From contig NZ_BJED01000002.1 in NCBI RefSeq assembly GCF_005405485.1, positions 1 to 64,000 on the forward strand: a stretch of 64,000 nucleotides of DNA, read 5' to 3'. The notes beneath the pieces are model-generated. The model ran no database searches. It had not been told where the DNA came from and saw only the letters and a program-made list of their open reading frames with translations. Of this stretch, positions 41,224 through 50,911 are shown piece after piece. This DNA is from Enterococcus hulanensis. Its GTDB lineage: Bacteria > Bacillota > Bacilli > Lactobacillales > Enterococcaceae. Position 1 is the stretch's first letter; each line of letters begins with the position of its first letter. Both the position numbers and the translations under genes were made by a program.

Positions 41224-43811
41224 TGACAAACGTTCATATTGTAAATCATACACATTGGGATCGAGAGTGGTATTTTACCTCAATGGATGCCTTGGTTTTA
41301 AGTGATCAATTGTTTTCGGACGCGATCGAGGAGTTGAAGCAGCATCCAGAGGCCAGCTTTGTTTTGGATGGACAACTATCCATTTTGGATGACTACCTGC
41401 AACTGTATCCCGAAAAATTAGCAGACGTAAAAAAACTTGTGGCCAATAAGCAGCTGTTTATTGGTCCCTGGTACACTCAATCAGATGCCTTTTTCGCTTC
41501 CGGTGAAGCTGTTTTGAGAAATGCCATGATCGGGATTTTTGAAAGCAAGAAATATGGAGACTATTTACCGATTGGCTATTTACCGGATACTTTTGGGTTT
41601 AACGCGCAGATTCCAGTGATTTTAAAAGAAGCTAGGTTGGATAGTGTCATTATGTGGCGTGGGCTGCATTTGAATAAGCATGTCCAATCGCCTTATTTTA
41701 AATGGCGAGGCTTGAATGGTAAAGCAGAAGTGACCGCGTTGAATTTACCGCAGGGATATGGAACGGGCATGTTATTAGAACCGACGACAGAATATGTCGA
41801 TGGGCGCCTTGATCCAGCGGTAGATTTTATCAAGCAATACACTGATGGTGACGTGTTGATTCCTTCTGGAAATGATCAGTTGGCTATCATCCATGATTTT
41901 GCAAATAAAATTGACGCGATCAATCAATTAGGCAAATACGATTATCAAGTCAGCACCTACCAAGATTTCTTAGCCTATGTGAAGGAGCAATCGCTGGAGG
42001 TATATCAAGGCGAGCTTCGGGAGCCCGTGCTGGCACGTGTGCATAAGACGATCGGCTCGGTTCGGATGGATTTGAAGCAGGCGATGTTCCATTTAGAAGA
42101 TCAGCTGGTTCAGCGAACAGAACCACTAATGGTCTTAGCTGATCAGATCGGTATCAAGTTAAGCAATCGCTTGGTTATGCAGGCTTGGAAAAAATTATTA
42201 GAATCGCAGGCCCATGACAGTTTGGCGGGCTGTGTTTCGGATAGCGTTGCGGAAGATATCAAGCATCGCTTAAAAGAAGCACAGGAAATTTGCGACAGCA
42301 TCGAAAATACGATCATGAAGCAATTAGCGGATTTCTTGAAGTTGCAGACAAATGAAGTGTTAGTCGTAAATCCTTCGCCTAAAGAGTTCACTGGGACGAA
42401 AACAGTAACAGTTCTATCGCCCACGTCCAATGTTCATTTCAATGGAGCAGCGTCAACGGTAGTTAAAGCAGAATATGTGGAAAGTCGGGAAAATATTCTA
42501 GAAGAGACACCCGCGGGCAATCAATACATTACAGAACCCGGATACTACATTTTGACGATCGAATTAACTTGTGAGCTGCCGGGCTTGGGCTACAAGGTCT
42601 TTTCTTTTGAGGAAAGTACAGAAGCCGTACCGCAAAAAAGAATCGCAGAACAGAAAATCGGCGGCAAAACTCTATCTGTCACTTATTCGGCAGGCAAAGT
42701 TAGTTTGGAATATCAAGGGAAGACATTTTCTGATTTTCTGTCATTGACTGACGAAGGCAATGCAGGGGACACGTATGATTTTTCTCCTCTTGAAGGCAAG
42801 ACCGCGGAGTTGTTGACATTCGATGATTGTGAATGCTGGAAAGAAGAGAAACAAGAAAAAATGATCTTGCGCGGGCAACGGCAGCTGCCAAAAACTTTAG
42901 CTGATCGAAAAGCAGATAAGTATAATCAGGCGTTTGCATACCAGTTGATTTTGACTATCAACGAACAGGACGAGCTTAAAGGAGAAGTCAGCTTCGAAAA
43001 TTCACTCTTGAATCATCGTGTTCGGCTGCAAATCAAAAACAATCAAGCATTCGGCCAAATACTCGCAGGGCTTCCATTTGGTTTGATTCCTCGTGAAAAC
43101 AATTCTTTAGTCGATTGGGACAAAACGTATTCAGAGATGCCGGTCAATGTGGAGCCTTTTGAAAAAGTCCTCAGCGGTGTTTCTCAAGATCAGCGTCTGT
43201 CACTTTTTACACAGGACAGCAAAGAATACGAATACCAAGAAGATAAATTATGGATTACGCTGCTAGCGACTACGGATAGTCTCGGAAAACCGGATTTATT
43301 GTATCGTCCGGGACGTGCTTCAGGAGATACGACTAAAAAAGGTCATGTGATGATGGATACGCCGCTGGCTCAGCAATTCGGCCAAACAATTTCCTTCAGC
43401 TTTACATTGCGGATCGATGAGCCAACAGTTTCTGAAGCAGCTTTGCATCATTGGCGTGAAAGTCTGCTGCAGCCATCAATTGCTTATCAAAAACAGGCCT
43501 TGAATTATTTTGTTCATCGGATCGATAATAAAATTCAATCATTTGAGCAGCCTTTAACAGTGGTAGGCAATGAACACAGTGTCCTTGATTTCGGAAAAAA
43601 TGAAGTTTTCATCAGTAGTCTTCATCGTTCCTACTATACTGAAACAGCCTTCGTGGTTCGTTTTGAGAATCCGACGAATGAAGCGCAGGAATTACCAATC
43701 GCTGAGTTGTTCAAAGAAAAAACGGTTGAACAAATCAATGCGATAGAAGAAACGCAGCCGTTCACCACGTCGATCGAACCATACAGTGTTTTGACCTTTT
43801 TAATCAAGTAG
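41223..43811 (+). CDS. mngB: GH38 alpha-mannosidase (MngB-like)
   Basis: An 862-residue cytoplasmic enzyme. The zinc/substrate motif HTHWDREW (residues 9-16) opens the catalytic domain, and the nucleophile Asp122 is in LPDTFGF. MngB frees glucose-6-phosphate-like products from phosphorylated mannosyl-glycerate in E. coli; the family also trims mannose from glycans. Position after a fructose-type PTS strongly recalls mngA-mngB. The start ATG 41223 overlaps the EIIC stop by one base. The exact substrate remains inference. Confidence 0.88.
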   Translation: MTNVHIVNHTHWDREWYFTSMDALVLSDQLFSDAIEELKQHPEASFVLDGQLSILDDYLQLYPEKLADVKKLVANKQLFIGPWYTQSDAFFASGEAVLRNAMIGIFESKKYGDYLPIGYLPDTFGFNAQIPVILKEARLDSVIMWRGLHLNKHVQSPYFKWRGLNGKAEVTALNLPQGYGTGMLLEPTTEYVDGRLDPAVDFIKQYTDGDVLIPSGNDQLAIIHDFANKIDAINQLGKYDYQVSTYQDFLAYVKEQSLEVYQGELREPVLARVHKTIGSVRMDLKQAMFHLEDQLVQRTEPLMVLADQIGIKLSNRLVMQAWKKLLESQAHDSLAGCVSDSVAEDIKHRLKEAQEICDSIENTIMKQLADFLKLQTNEVLVVNPSPKEFTGTKTVTVLSPTSNVHFNGAASTVVKAEYVESRENILEETPAGNQYITEPGYYILTIELTCELPGLGYKVFSFEESTEAVPQKRIAEQKIGGKTLSVTYSAGKVSLEYQGKTFSDFLSLTDEGNAGDTYDFSPLEGKTAELLTFDDCECWKEEKQEKMILRGQRQLPKTLADRKADKYNQAFAYQLILTINEQDELKGEVSFENSLLNHRVRLQIKNNQAFGQILAGLPFGLIPRENNSLVDWDKTYSEMPVNVEPFEKVLSGVSQDQRLSLFTQDSKEYEYQEDKLWITLLATTDSLGKPDLLYRPGRASGDTTKKGHVMMDTPLAQQFGQTISFSFTLRIDEPTVSEAALHHWRESLLQPSIAYQKQALNYFVHRIDNKIQSFEQPLTVVGNEHSVLDFGKNEVFISSLHRSYYTETAFVVRFENPTNEAQELPIAELFKEKTVEQINAIEETQPFTTSIEPYSVLTFLIK

Positions 43812-43817
43812 ACTACG

Positions 43818-43851
43818 AGCTGAGATGATTGCGGTCATCTCGGCTTTTTAT
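43818..43851 (+). terminator. intra-operon terminator before the MFS gene
   Basis: AGCTGAGATGA (43818-43828) / TCATCTCGGCT (43835-43845) then TTTTTA. It sits only ~14 bases before the next start, so expression of the MFS gene may depend on read-through. Confidence 0.75.
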
Positions 43852-43864
43852 AAAGGAAGAGAAG

Positions 43865-45100
43865 ATGAAAAATATTATTGTAAATAAAACAGGTATAGCA
43901 GAGGAGTTGTTTTGGGGATACGTTGGGTTGATTTTTTTTATGCTGGGAGCAACCATCGAGACGAGCTGGTTTTCATCCTATCTAACAACGATTGGTTTTC
44001 AAGTAAAGGTCGTTTCTTTATTATTTAGCTTCTATGGTATTTTTGTGGCCTTTTTTTCATGGATCACTAGTTTTTTAGTGAATCGATTTTCTATTAAAAA
44101 AGTAATGCTTGTCAGTCTGCTGCTGGCGCTTTTCAGTACAGGCATTTTATTGTTTGGTTTAACGACAAAGCAGGTGTGGCTGATCTTTTTAGGCTATATG
44201 CTTCGCGGAACGGTCTATCCTTTATTTGCCTATTCTTTCTTAGTTGCGGTCACTATTCAGACACCGGCGAAAAAATTAGGACGGGGAACTTCGTGGTTTT
44301 GGCTGTGTTTCAACCTAGGGATGACGATTATTGGACCAGTATTTGCGACACGCTTGTTAAAACTATTTGATCCATTTTTTGTTTTTATTGCTGGAGCTGG
44401 GTTGATTTTGATTGGCGGTGTGATAACAGTAGCGCGTTGTGAAATTCGACGGACGAAAGATACTCCTGCCACTGTTTGGACTGAGATGAAGGAGGGGATA
44501 CAGATCCTTTTTCAATTTCCTCGATTATCGATCGGTCTGCTAGTGAAGGGGATCAATAATATCGGGCAATTTGGTTTTGTGATCATGATGCCGATCTTTT
44601 TGCTGCAGCATCAATTTACGCTGGTTCAATGGACAAGCGCGTGGGCGATCTGTTACGTAGTCAACTCATTTGCCGGCATCTTCTTTGGCAGCCTAGGTGA
44701 TAAATACGGCTGGCGAAAGATCGTTACTCTGTTTTCAGGCACGATTACAGGGCTATCATGTTTATTATTGATTATCGTAATCAATTACTTTCCAGGCAAT
44801 TTCATCTTGCTGCTGTTAGCGTTTATCGTTTTTGCGATCGGTATCGCGGCATTTACTCCGTTGTCCGCTCTAATTCCTTCGATGGTTCCCGACAATAAGG
44901 TAGCAGCAGTGTCTGTTTTGAATCTGGGTTCTGGCTTGAGCAATTTTTTTGGCCCCATCCTAGTGACATTGCTGTTTCAGCAATATGGCGGGAATTTTAC
45001 GTTGATCGTGTTTGCTGTTTTATATTTTGCTGGCAGTCTGTTAAGTACGCAACTTAAAACACCAGCTGACGAAACCTCTAAAGAAATCGAATCGGTATAA
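43865..45100 (+). CDS. MFS transporter (RbtT/AlfT-like)
   Basis: A 411-residue 12-segment MFS protein. ATG 43865 follows AAAGGAAGAG. Stretches such as GATIETSWFSSYL and LGYMLRGTVYPLFAYSFL resemble the RbtT/AlfT polyol-sugar permease subgroup. It ends the mannosidase operon and could export or import a sugar or glycerate linked to it. Confidence 0.85.
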   Translation: MKNIIVNKTGIAEELFWGYVGLIFFMLGATIETSWFSSYLTTIGFQVKVVSLLFSFYGIFVAFFSWITSFLVNRFSIKKVMLVSLLLALFSTGILLFGLTTKQVWLIFLGYMLRGTVYPLFAYSFLVAVTIQTPAKKLGRGTSWFWLCFNLGMTIIGPVFATRLLKLFDPFFVFIAGAGLILIGGVITVARCEIRRTKDTPATVWTEMKEGIQILFQFPRLSIGLLVKGINNIGQFGFVIMMPIFLLQHQFTLVQWTSAWAICYVVNSFAGIFFGSLGDKYGWRKIVTLFSGTITGLSCLLLIIVINYFPGNFILLLLAFIVFAIGIAAFTPLSALIPSMVPDNKVAAVSVLNLGSGLSNFFGPILVTLLFQQYGGNFTLIVFAVLYFAGSLLSTQLKTPADETSKEIESV

Positions 45101-45102
45101 TA

Positions 45103-45136
45103 AAAAAGTCGCCGTATTTTTTACGACGACTTTTTC
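45103..45136. terminator. bidirectional terminator
   Basis: AAAAAGTCG-C-CGTA / TACG-A-CGACTTTTT around loop TTTTTT, between converging genes. Confidence 0.85.
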
Positions 45137-45399
45137 CAACGCTTCAAATCTGGGAAGAAGCTATTCATAAATTCCAAGGTTTCCTCTTCGGTTTTTCCTT
45201 GTTCTTCTAAAATACCGGACTCTTTCATGTGCTGCAGGCTGATAGTGATCATGTCTTCCATCGTGCAATCATCCACGAACGCTCCGTGCTTGTAGCAATA
45301 TAGACAATACTCGCTATTTTGAGAGCCGTCGTGTTCGGTCCCATGCGTACCTTTAGTAAGTGGCATGCCGCAACTCTGGCAATAAGTCATTTCATCCAT
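45121..45399 (-). CDS. putative zinc-ribbon domain protein
   Basis: A 92-residue protein with four ligands in CQSCGMPL and CLYCYKHG, then a short helical tail (SLQHMKESGILEEQGKTEEE). The small zinc-ribbon family is common in Firmicutes and of unknown role. Start ATG 45399 or the ATG three codons later; GGGGAG lies upstream. Monocistronic. Confidence 0.85.
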   Translation of the reverse strand: MDEMTYCQSCGMPLTKGTHGTEHDGSQNSEYCLYCYKHGAFVDDCTMEDMITISLQHMKESGILEEQGKTEEETLEFMNSFFPDLKRWKKSS

Positions 45400-45623
45400 A
45401 AATATCTCCCCTTTTTTTTCTATTAATGAACTAGTTTTTTTATAGATTATCTCAAAGTACTCGCTCGATTTTATTCCGCAAGTGTTCAGTAATCGTTTTC
45501 ATTGAACTTTAACGAACTTAGCGAAAGTATTTGTTATAATTATTTTATCAGAAAAAAAGAGCTGCTAGTATAACTTTCCGCTTTTTCTTGTGTTTTGGTG
45601 GAATTAGGCGGAATTTCAGTAAG

Positions 45624-45690
45624 CCGTCATACGGCATGAACTCAGACTTATTTTTCTGGCAGAAAAATATCTTACAGATGAAGAAGGAGA
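45624..45690 (+). promoter_or_regulatory. structured leader before pepX
   Basis: Small hairpins GCCGT/ACGGC (45624-45636) and TTTTTCTG/AGAAAAA (45649-45668) lie in a ~160-base leader after a TATAAT at 45535-45540. Nothing matches a known riboswitch. Confidence 0.3.
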
Positions 45691-45697
45691 GAAGTAG

Positions 45698-48088
45698 ATG
45701 AAAATCAATCAATTTGGTTTAAAACGTGTCTCACTAGAAGAAGCGAAGAAGGAACTGACCCAAGCGGGCTTTTTGACCATCGATTCAGCAACGGATGCGA
45801 CAAAATTATGGTTTGAATTTTTACGTAAAAGCTTTTTAACAGTCAAGGAAGAGAGCGGGTTTATCAATAAACTTGCCAACTTCTTAGCCGATGAAGCAAC
45901 GGATCTAGCGGAATTTTATCAAGCAGGCTCTCCCTTAACGAAGGAAGTTTTCTATACGATGGGTCTGCAGCAATTGGATTTTGAACCGACGATTGATTTT
46001 GCGGTGAAGGATATTCTTGCGGAAGCGGAAAAAATCGGAGTACCTATGATTGACGGCGATTTTGCAGATAAAAATACACTTATTGAAGCGTGGTATTTAT
46101 TATTAACGAGTCATACAAAAAATGGGTTGAACTATCTTGATAAGCTTGCTTCGGAAGGCTATTACTTGGACAAAGACGTCAGCAAACCTTTCTTCTTCAA
46201 TGGCAAAGCGCAGGCAGTCTTTGATACGTCCCGTTTGATTCGGGAAGTGGTCTATGTGGAAGCTCCGCTGGATACCGATCAGGATGGCAAGCGTGATTTA
46301 TTGAAATTAGAAATTTTGCGTCCGGCTGAAACTGAAGCAGGTTTGCAGGTCGCAACGCTCTTTACTGCCAGTCCCTACAGTCAAGGAGTCAATGGACCAG
46401 CCGGCGAGGAATTGACTTACGACGTGAATGTTCCGTTGGAACGTAAAGAACCGACGGAAACCACCTATGAAGAGATCCAATACAAACCAGCAGCGGTGGA
46501 ATTACCAGCGGAACGTGAAGTGAAGGGCAAAGCGACCCATGCGACGGAAACATTTGTCCGCGAGAATAATCACAGCTTGAATGATTTCTTCTTAGCTCGC
46601 GGTTTTGCGGTGGTTTACGGCGCAGGGATCGGTACGCGGGACTCTGACGGTATCCAAACTTGCGGCTCTGTCGAACAAACGACATCAATGGTGGCTTACA
46701 TCGAATGGTTAGCCGGCAATCGTCGTGCTTTCACGAATCGGACAGACAATATCGCGATCAAAGCGTGGTGGAGCAACGGCAAAGTAGCGATGACCGGAAA
46801 ATCATATCTCGGAACGTTAGCGACTGCTTGTGCGACACGTCAAGTAGAAGGGCTGGAGACGATTATTTCTGAAGCGGCGATCTCTGACTGGTATCAATAT
46901 TACCGTGACAACGGCTTAGTTATCGCCCCTGGCGGATTCCCAGGAGAAGATGCCGACGTTTTAGCGATCGAGACCTTCAGTAAAATGCGGAATGCCGGCG
47001 ATTATCTTCACAGCAAGAAATTTTTCTTGGATTATCTGAAAGAAATGGCTGAGTTGCAGGACCGTAAGACCGGTAATTACAATACTTTCTGGGATGAACG
47101 GAATTATTTGCCGTTTATCAAAGACATCAAGTGCGATGTGGTGATGGTCCACGGACTAAATGACTGGAATGTGAAGCCGCGTCAAGTCGCTGATTTGTGG
47201 GATGCGTTGAAGGATGTGCCGGTTGCCAAGAAACTGATCCTGCACCAAGGACAGCATATTTACATCAATAATATACCGTCATTGGATTTCCAAGACATGA
47301 TGAACTTGTGGCTAAGTCATAAGCTGTACGGCGTAGACAATAATGCCAAAGAAATTTTACCGGATATTGTTTATCAAAAAAATACTGTTGCTGAAACATG
47401 GGATACATTGACAGACTGGGCACCAGCTAGTGAAAAGGTTTATCACTTAGGTGAAAAAGCATTAGCAAAAACACCTAGCTCTGGTCGGCTTACCTTCAAG
47501 GATCAATTACCGGAAGAACAATATCAAAGCTACACCAAGAATATCGATCTTTGGGAAAAGGAACTCAAAGAAGACGGCTTGATGGACGGTCATCGCTATT
47601 TAGCGAAAACAGAAGCGCTAGCTGAAGCGCTCTTCTTAAACGGACGTCCGAAAGTGAAGATCAAAGTAGCCTCAAGTGTGGATCTGGGAATGCTGAGCTT
47701 TGAGTTGATCGACTTCGGCGCTGCTAAACGCTTGAAGCCTGTGCCAGATATGGTAGCTTTGCATGGCTTGCCATTAGGCAGAAATTGGCGGGAGGATAAT
47801 CTCGTAGAATTCAAACTAGGTGCTGAGGACGAGTACAAGCTGATCACTCGCGGTCATATTAATTTGCAAAATCGCGAAAATGCTTGGAAGAACGATGATC
47901 TGAAGGCCAATGAATTTGTGGAGGTGGAAGTAGTCTTGCATCCAACGATGTATCATCTGCCAGCGGGGCGTCAAATCGGTCTCGCGGTTTATGGCACAGA
48001 CTTTGGAATGACCGTTCGCGGAAACCAAGACATTGATTACACTTTAGATCTAGCAGAATCGCAACTGATCTTGCCGATCGGCGAATAA
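45698..48088 (+). CDS. pepX: Xaa-Pro dipeptidyl-peptidase PepX
   Basis: A 796-residue serine peptidase of family S15. The nucleophile Ser369 is in GKSYLGTL. An N-terminal helical domain (residues ~1-150) and C-terminal beta-sandwich flank the alpha/beta hydrolase. It releases Xaa-Pro dipeptides from proline-rich peptides in the cytoplasm, complementing PepV and OPT at 27-30 kb. AAGGAGAG precedes ATG 45698. Confidence 0.95.
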   Translation: MKINQFGLKRVSLEEAKKELTQAGFLTIDSATDATKLWFEFLRKSFLTVKEESGFINKLANFLADEATDLAEFYQAGSPLTKEVFYTMGLQQLDFEPTIDFAVKDILAEAEKIGVPMIDGDFADKNTLIEAWYLLLTSHTKNGLNYLDKLASEGYYLDKDVSKPFFFNGKAQAVFDTSRLIREVVYVEAPLDTDQDGKRDLLKLEILRPAETEAGLQVATLFTASPYSQGVNGPAGEELTYDVNVPLERKEPTETTYEEIQYKPAAVELPAEREVKGKATHATETFVRENNHSLNDFFLARGFAVVYGAGIGTRDSDGIQTCGSVEQTTSMVAYIEWLAGNRRAFTNRTDNIAIKAWWSNGKVAMTGKSYLGTLATACATRQVEGLETIISEAAISDWYQYYRDNGLVIAPGGFPGEDADVLAIETFSKMRNAGDYLHSKKFFLDYLKEMAELQDRKTGNYNTFWDERNYLPFIKDIKCDVVMVHGLNDWNVKPRQVADLWDALKDVPVAKKLILHQGQHIYINNIPSLDFQDMMNLWLSHKLYGVDNNAKEILPDIVYQKNTVAETWDTLTDWAPASEKVYHLGEKALAKTPSSGRLTFKDQLPEEQYQSYTKNIDLWEKELKEDGLMDGHRYLAKTEALAEALFLNGRPKVKIKVASSVDLGMLSFELIDFGAAKRLKPVPDMVALHGLPLGRNWREDNLVEFKLGAEDEYKLITRGHINLQNRENAWKNDDLKANEFVEVEVVLHPTMYHLPAGRQIGLAVYGTDFGMTVRGNQDIDYTLDLAESQLILPIGE

Positions 48089-48100
48089 ACTGAACCTCGT

Positions 48101-48132
48101 AACAAGCCCAAGATTTTTGGGCTTGTTTTTTT
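48101..48132 (+). terminator. terminator of pepX
   Basis: AACAAGCCCAA / TTGGGCTTGTT around loop GATT, then seven T. Confidence 0.92.
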
Positions 48133-48223
48133 GTCGTCCAATAAAAAAGCTGGTAGATAGTTTTTTAGTGAATGCTATAATGAGGGCAATGTGAAAACTA
48201 TAACTATAAAAAAGGAGCAGTCA

Positions 48224-49132
48224 ATGAAAATTAGGGGTGTGTTGTTGGCGTGCTCGGCAGGTGCTTTGTGGGCGTTGTCGGGGATTATGTGCCAAATTCT
48301 TTTTGAAGAGTATCTGGTTTCGCCGGAATGGCTGGCGAGCGTTCGGCTTTTAACGGCGGGAGGATTACTTACAGGGCTGAATCTCTTTCAGCGAAAGGGG
48401 CCGCGGCGAAAATTTTCCCCGTCGGATTTTTTCAGCCTGCTGCTGTTTTCCCTGATCGGCATGCTGGGGGTGCAGTATACCTATTTCAAAGCGATCCAAT
48501 ATAGCGGAGCGGCGATCGCGACGATCCTGCAGTTTACCGGACCGATCTTCATTTTTATTTTTCTCGTGATGAATAAGGAAAAGAAAATCAATTTTGTGGA
48601 AGTGCTGTTGATGGCGGCGACTTTTATAGGTGTTTTTTTGATCGTGGCAGAAGGCAATATCCAAACCTTGAATATTTCGCCGATGGGTTTTGCGATGGGA
48701 ATTGCCTCGGCGGTCACGTTGGCTTTTTATACGCTGCAGCCGCGTAAGCTGTTGATAAAGTATGGCGAGATGCGGATCGCGGGTCTGGGAATGCTTATTG
48801 CCGGTTTGGCTTTTCAGCCGCTTCGGCCCATTTGGCGTCCGGAATTTCAAATGGACGGCTATTCACTTGGTTTGGTGATTAGTATTATTATTTTCGGTAC
48901 GGCGCTGCCCTTTCTTTTTCAATTATCAAGCTTGCGGTTTATCGAGGCTTCATTGGCTAGTGTGTTGACGGTGGTGGAACCGATTTTGGCGACGATTTTG
49001 AGTATCGTGTTGTTTCATAGTCTCTTTGTTAAGGTTCAGCTGCTCGGTTTTGTGGTGGTGATCGGTTCTGTGATCCTGCTGACACGCTTATCGGATAAAA
49101 AGGTTTTGCCAGAAGATGAGCTGATCAAGTAA
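48224..49132 (+). CDS. EamA/DMT family transporter
   Basis: A 302-residue membrane protein with ten hydrophobic segments in two EamA repeats. ATG 48224 follows AAGGAGC; the upstream GTG frame is less likely. An extended -10 (TGCTATAAT at about 48173-48181) may drive it. DMT exporters move amino acids, nucleosides or drugs; the substrate is not told by sequence. Confidence 0.85.
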   Translation: MKIRGVLLACSAGALWALSGIMCQILFEEYLVSPEWLASVRLLTAGGLLTGLNLFQRKGPRRKFSPSDFFSLLLFSLIGMLGVQYTYFKAIQYSGAAIATILQFTGPIFIFIFLVMNKEKKINFVEVLLMAATFIGVFLIVAEGNIQTLNISPMGFAMGIASAVTLAFYTLQPRKLLIKYGEMRIAGLGMLIAGLAFQPLRPIWRPEFQMDGYSLGLVISIIIFGTALPFLFQLSSLRFIEASLASVLTVVEPILATILSIVLFHSLFVKVQLLGFVVVIGSVILLTRLSDKKVLPEDELIK

Positions 49133-49220
49133 AAAGGTACTTCATAAGCTCCCCTTATCATTATTCTTTTTCGGTCATTTGGTATATGATAGGTCAGAAG
49201 TATGAAAAGGGGTTGAAGAG

Positions 49221-50168
49221 ATGAAGGAACGCGTTGTGGTTTTTGGCGATGCGATCATTGCGATTATTCTGACGATCATCGTCTTAGAGTTGCCGATCCA
49301 AACAGCGGCGAATGGTGTCGTTGATATGTATTCGCTATTTAGAGCGGTGGGGATTTATTTTATAAGTTTTTGTTTTGTGGCGAATTTGTGGTTTCAGACA
49401 GGCTATGCCTTTAATAAAATCGATCAGGTGAAAAATAAAGATTTAGTTGTTTACCTGCTGCTATTGTTTTTCTTGTCATTGGTACCATCAGCGACGCGTT
49501 TGCTGATTGAAGATACCACTAAGCAAACACTCTTGATCTATGGTGTATTGACATTGATCGTAACTTTCGTGATGCGCCGGCTGATTGTAGCATTAACGGG
49601 TCAGTCATTGAAAGATGCGGAACAGCGGAAACGACGCGTGAATGAGTTGAATAGACAGGACTTGCTGTCGATCGGTTTTCGGGTTATTGTTTTGATTTTC
49701 GGACTGTTTTATGTGAGACCGGCGTTGATTATTTATCTGATCTTGCCGATTATGGCGTTCTTGCAAAACATCATCGATCGCGAAGAAGACAACTTGATTG
49801 CAACATTGGATGATGAGCAGCAGGCGGATTATTTTCAGGATCGGAATCAGGTCTGGGGCAATCCGATGCGGCGTTATTCTACTTTGCTGCGGGACTCGAT
49901 GAAAGCTAATGGCGACTATGATCCGGACCGCTGGAAACAGATTATGTCCGATTGGGAAGGGCATATCAATAATGAGATCAATCAGAAGAAGCAGCAACTC
50001 TCATCAATGAATGAGCATGATAAACGCCGGGCGGAAAATGAGATTGACCGTTTGGAAAAGCAAAAACAAAAGATGGCCAGACAAGAAGCGATGACCGAGC
50101 GGCGGATCAATTCAGCAACAAAGGAAATGAATGATCAGCTGCAGAATCAATCGAAAAAAAGACATTAA
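49221..50168 (+). CDS. TMEM175 family (DUF1211) potassium channel-like protein with C-terminal coiled coil
   Basis: A 315-residue protein. The first helix carries the TMEM175 signature around RVVVFGDAIIAIILTIIVLEL, which lines the pore in this family. About five more hydrophobic segments follow to residue ~190. The C-terminal ~110 residues (DWEGHINNEINQKKQQL to the end) form a long basic coiled coil, unusual for bacterial TMEM175 homologues. The start has AAAGGGG. Monocistronic. Confidence 0.78.
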   Translation: MKERVVVFGDAIIAIILTIIVLELPIQTAANGVVDMYSLFRAVGIYFISFCFVANLWFQTGYAFNKIDQVKNKDLVVYLLLLFFLSLVPSATRLLIEDTTKQTLLIYGVLTLIVTFVMRRLIVALTGQSLKDAEQRKRRVNELNRQDLLSIGFRVIVLIFGLFYVRPALIIYLILPIMAFLQNIIDREEDNLIATLDDEQQADYFQDRNQVWGNPMRRYSTLLRDSMKANGDYDPDRWKQIMSDWEGHINNEINQKKQQLSSMNEHDKRRAENEIDRLEKQKQKMARQEAMTERRINSATKEMNDQLQNQSKKRH

Positions 50169-50170
50169 TA

Positions 50171-50213
50171 GCCGAGGTGTGAAGCAGAAATGCTTTTCGC
50201 CTTGGTATTTTTT
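50171..50213 (+). terminator. terminator of the TMEM175-like gene
   Basis: CCGAGGTGTGAAGCA (50172-50186) / TGCTTTTCGCCTTGG (50191-50205), imperfect, then TTTTTTG. Confidence 0.75.
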
Positions 50214-50265
50214 GCTGCTCATTATATAATGAAGTAAAAATATCGCAGGAGAGTTAGGTGGAAGA

Positions 50266-50814
50266 ATGTCAGTAACAATGATCGAGCATCCAATCAAAAT
50301 GTACATTCGTCGTGATCTAGGCATTACTGTTGAACAATTTGGCAAGCTGGCGGGAATTCCGCAATCAACTTTGGCAACTTGGATCAAACGCGAGCGCCGC
50401 GTAGAAAAATTACCGATTGATTTTTATAGCGCCTTAGCTACCGTTCGCAAGCAAAAAATCGAAACCGTTTATGGCGAATTGCTGGCATGGCAGCAGCGCT
50501 ATGATCGCTACAAGCAGGAAAGCCTGCAAGCAATCGCGGAAGAACAGCCGTTGTTCTCTCTGGCGGCAGAGGAAGGGCGCACTATTTATCGAATCTATCG
50601 GACACGTCAAATCGAGAGTCAGCTCTTAGAACCAGCTAGACGCCTGCGAAAAGCGATCGACCAATTAGATGCGCAATTATTTATTCAGGTTATGATCGAA
50701 ATTTATGGAACGGTGGAGGCCGCGATGCCGACTTGGATCGCAAAATCCTTCAACAAAAGCGAACTGAAGGAAATCGGACAGGCGTTTTATAATGAATTAC
50801 TAATGAAGGGATAG
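50266..50814 (+). CDS. hypothetical protein with N-terminal helix-turn-helix-like segment
   Basis: A 182-residue protein of no recognised family. Residues ~15-45 (LGITVEQFGKLAGIPQSTLATWIKRE) resemble a helix-turn-helix of the XRE type, and the rest is helical and charged. No membrane segment. The start follows GGAGAGTT and GTGGAAG. It could be a small DNA-binding regulator. A good terminator follows, so it is monocistronic. Confidence 0.7.
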   Translation: MSVTMIEHPIKMYIRRDLGITVEQFGKLAGIPQSTLATWIKRERRVEKLPIDFYSALATVRKQKIETVYGELLAWQQRYDRYKQESLQAIAEEQPLFSLAAEEGRTIYRIYRTRQIESQLLEPARRLRKAIDQLDAQLFIQVMIEIYGTVEAAMPTWIAKSFNKSELKEIGQAFYNELLMKG

Positions 50815-50840
50815 ACTTGAGCAATCAAGTCTATTTTTTT
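50812..50840 (+). terminator. terminator of the 50266 gene
   Basis: TAGACTTGA (50812-50820) / TCAAGTCTA (50825-50833) then seven T. Confidence 0.88.
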
Positions 50841-50874
50841 ACTCAATCTGAAGGCATGAAGAAAAAAGGACAAA

Positions 50875-50900
50875 AAAAGAAGCGATCAAACGCTTCTTTA
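50875..50900 (-). terminator. terminator of the 50912 gene
   Basis: Leftward: AAAGAAGCG (50892-50900) / CGCTTCTTT (50877-50885), followed by a T-run. Confidence 0.8.
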
Positions 50901-50911
50901 AAAAAGTTTTT

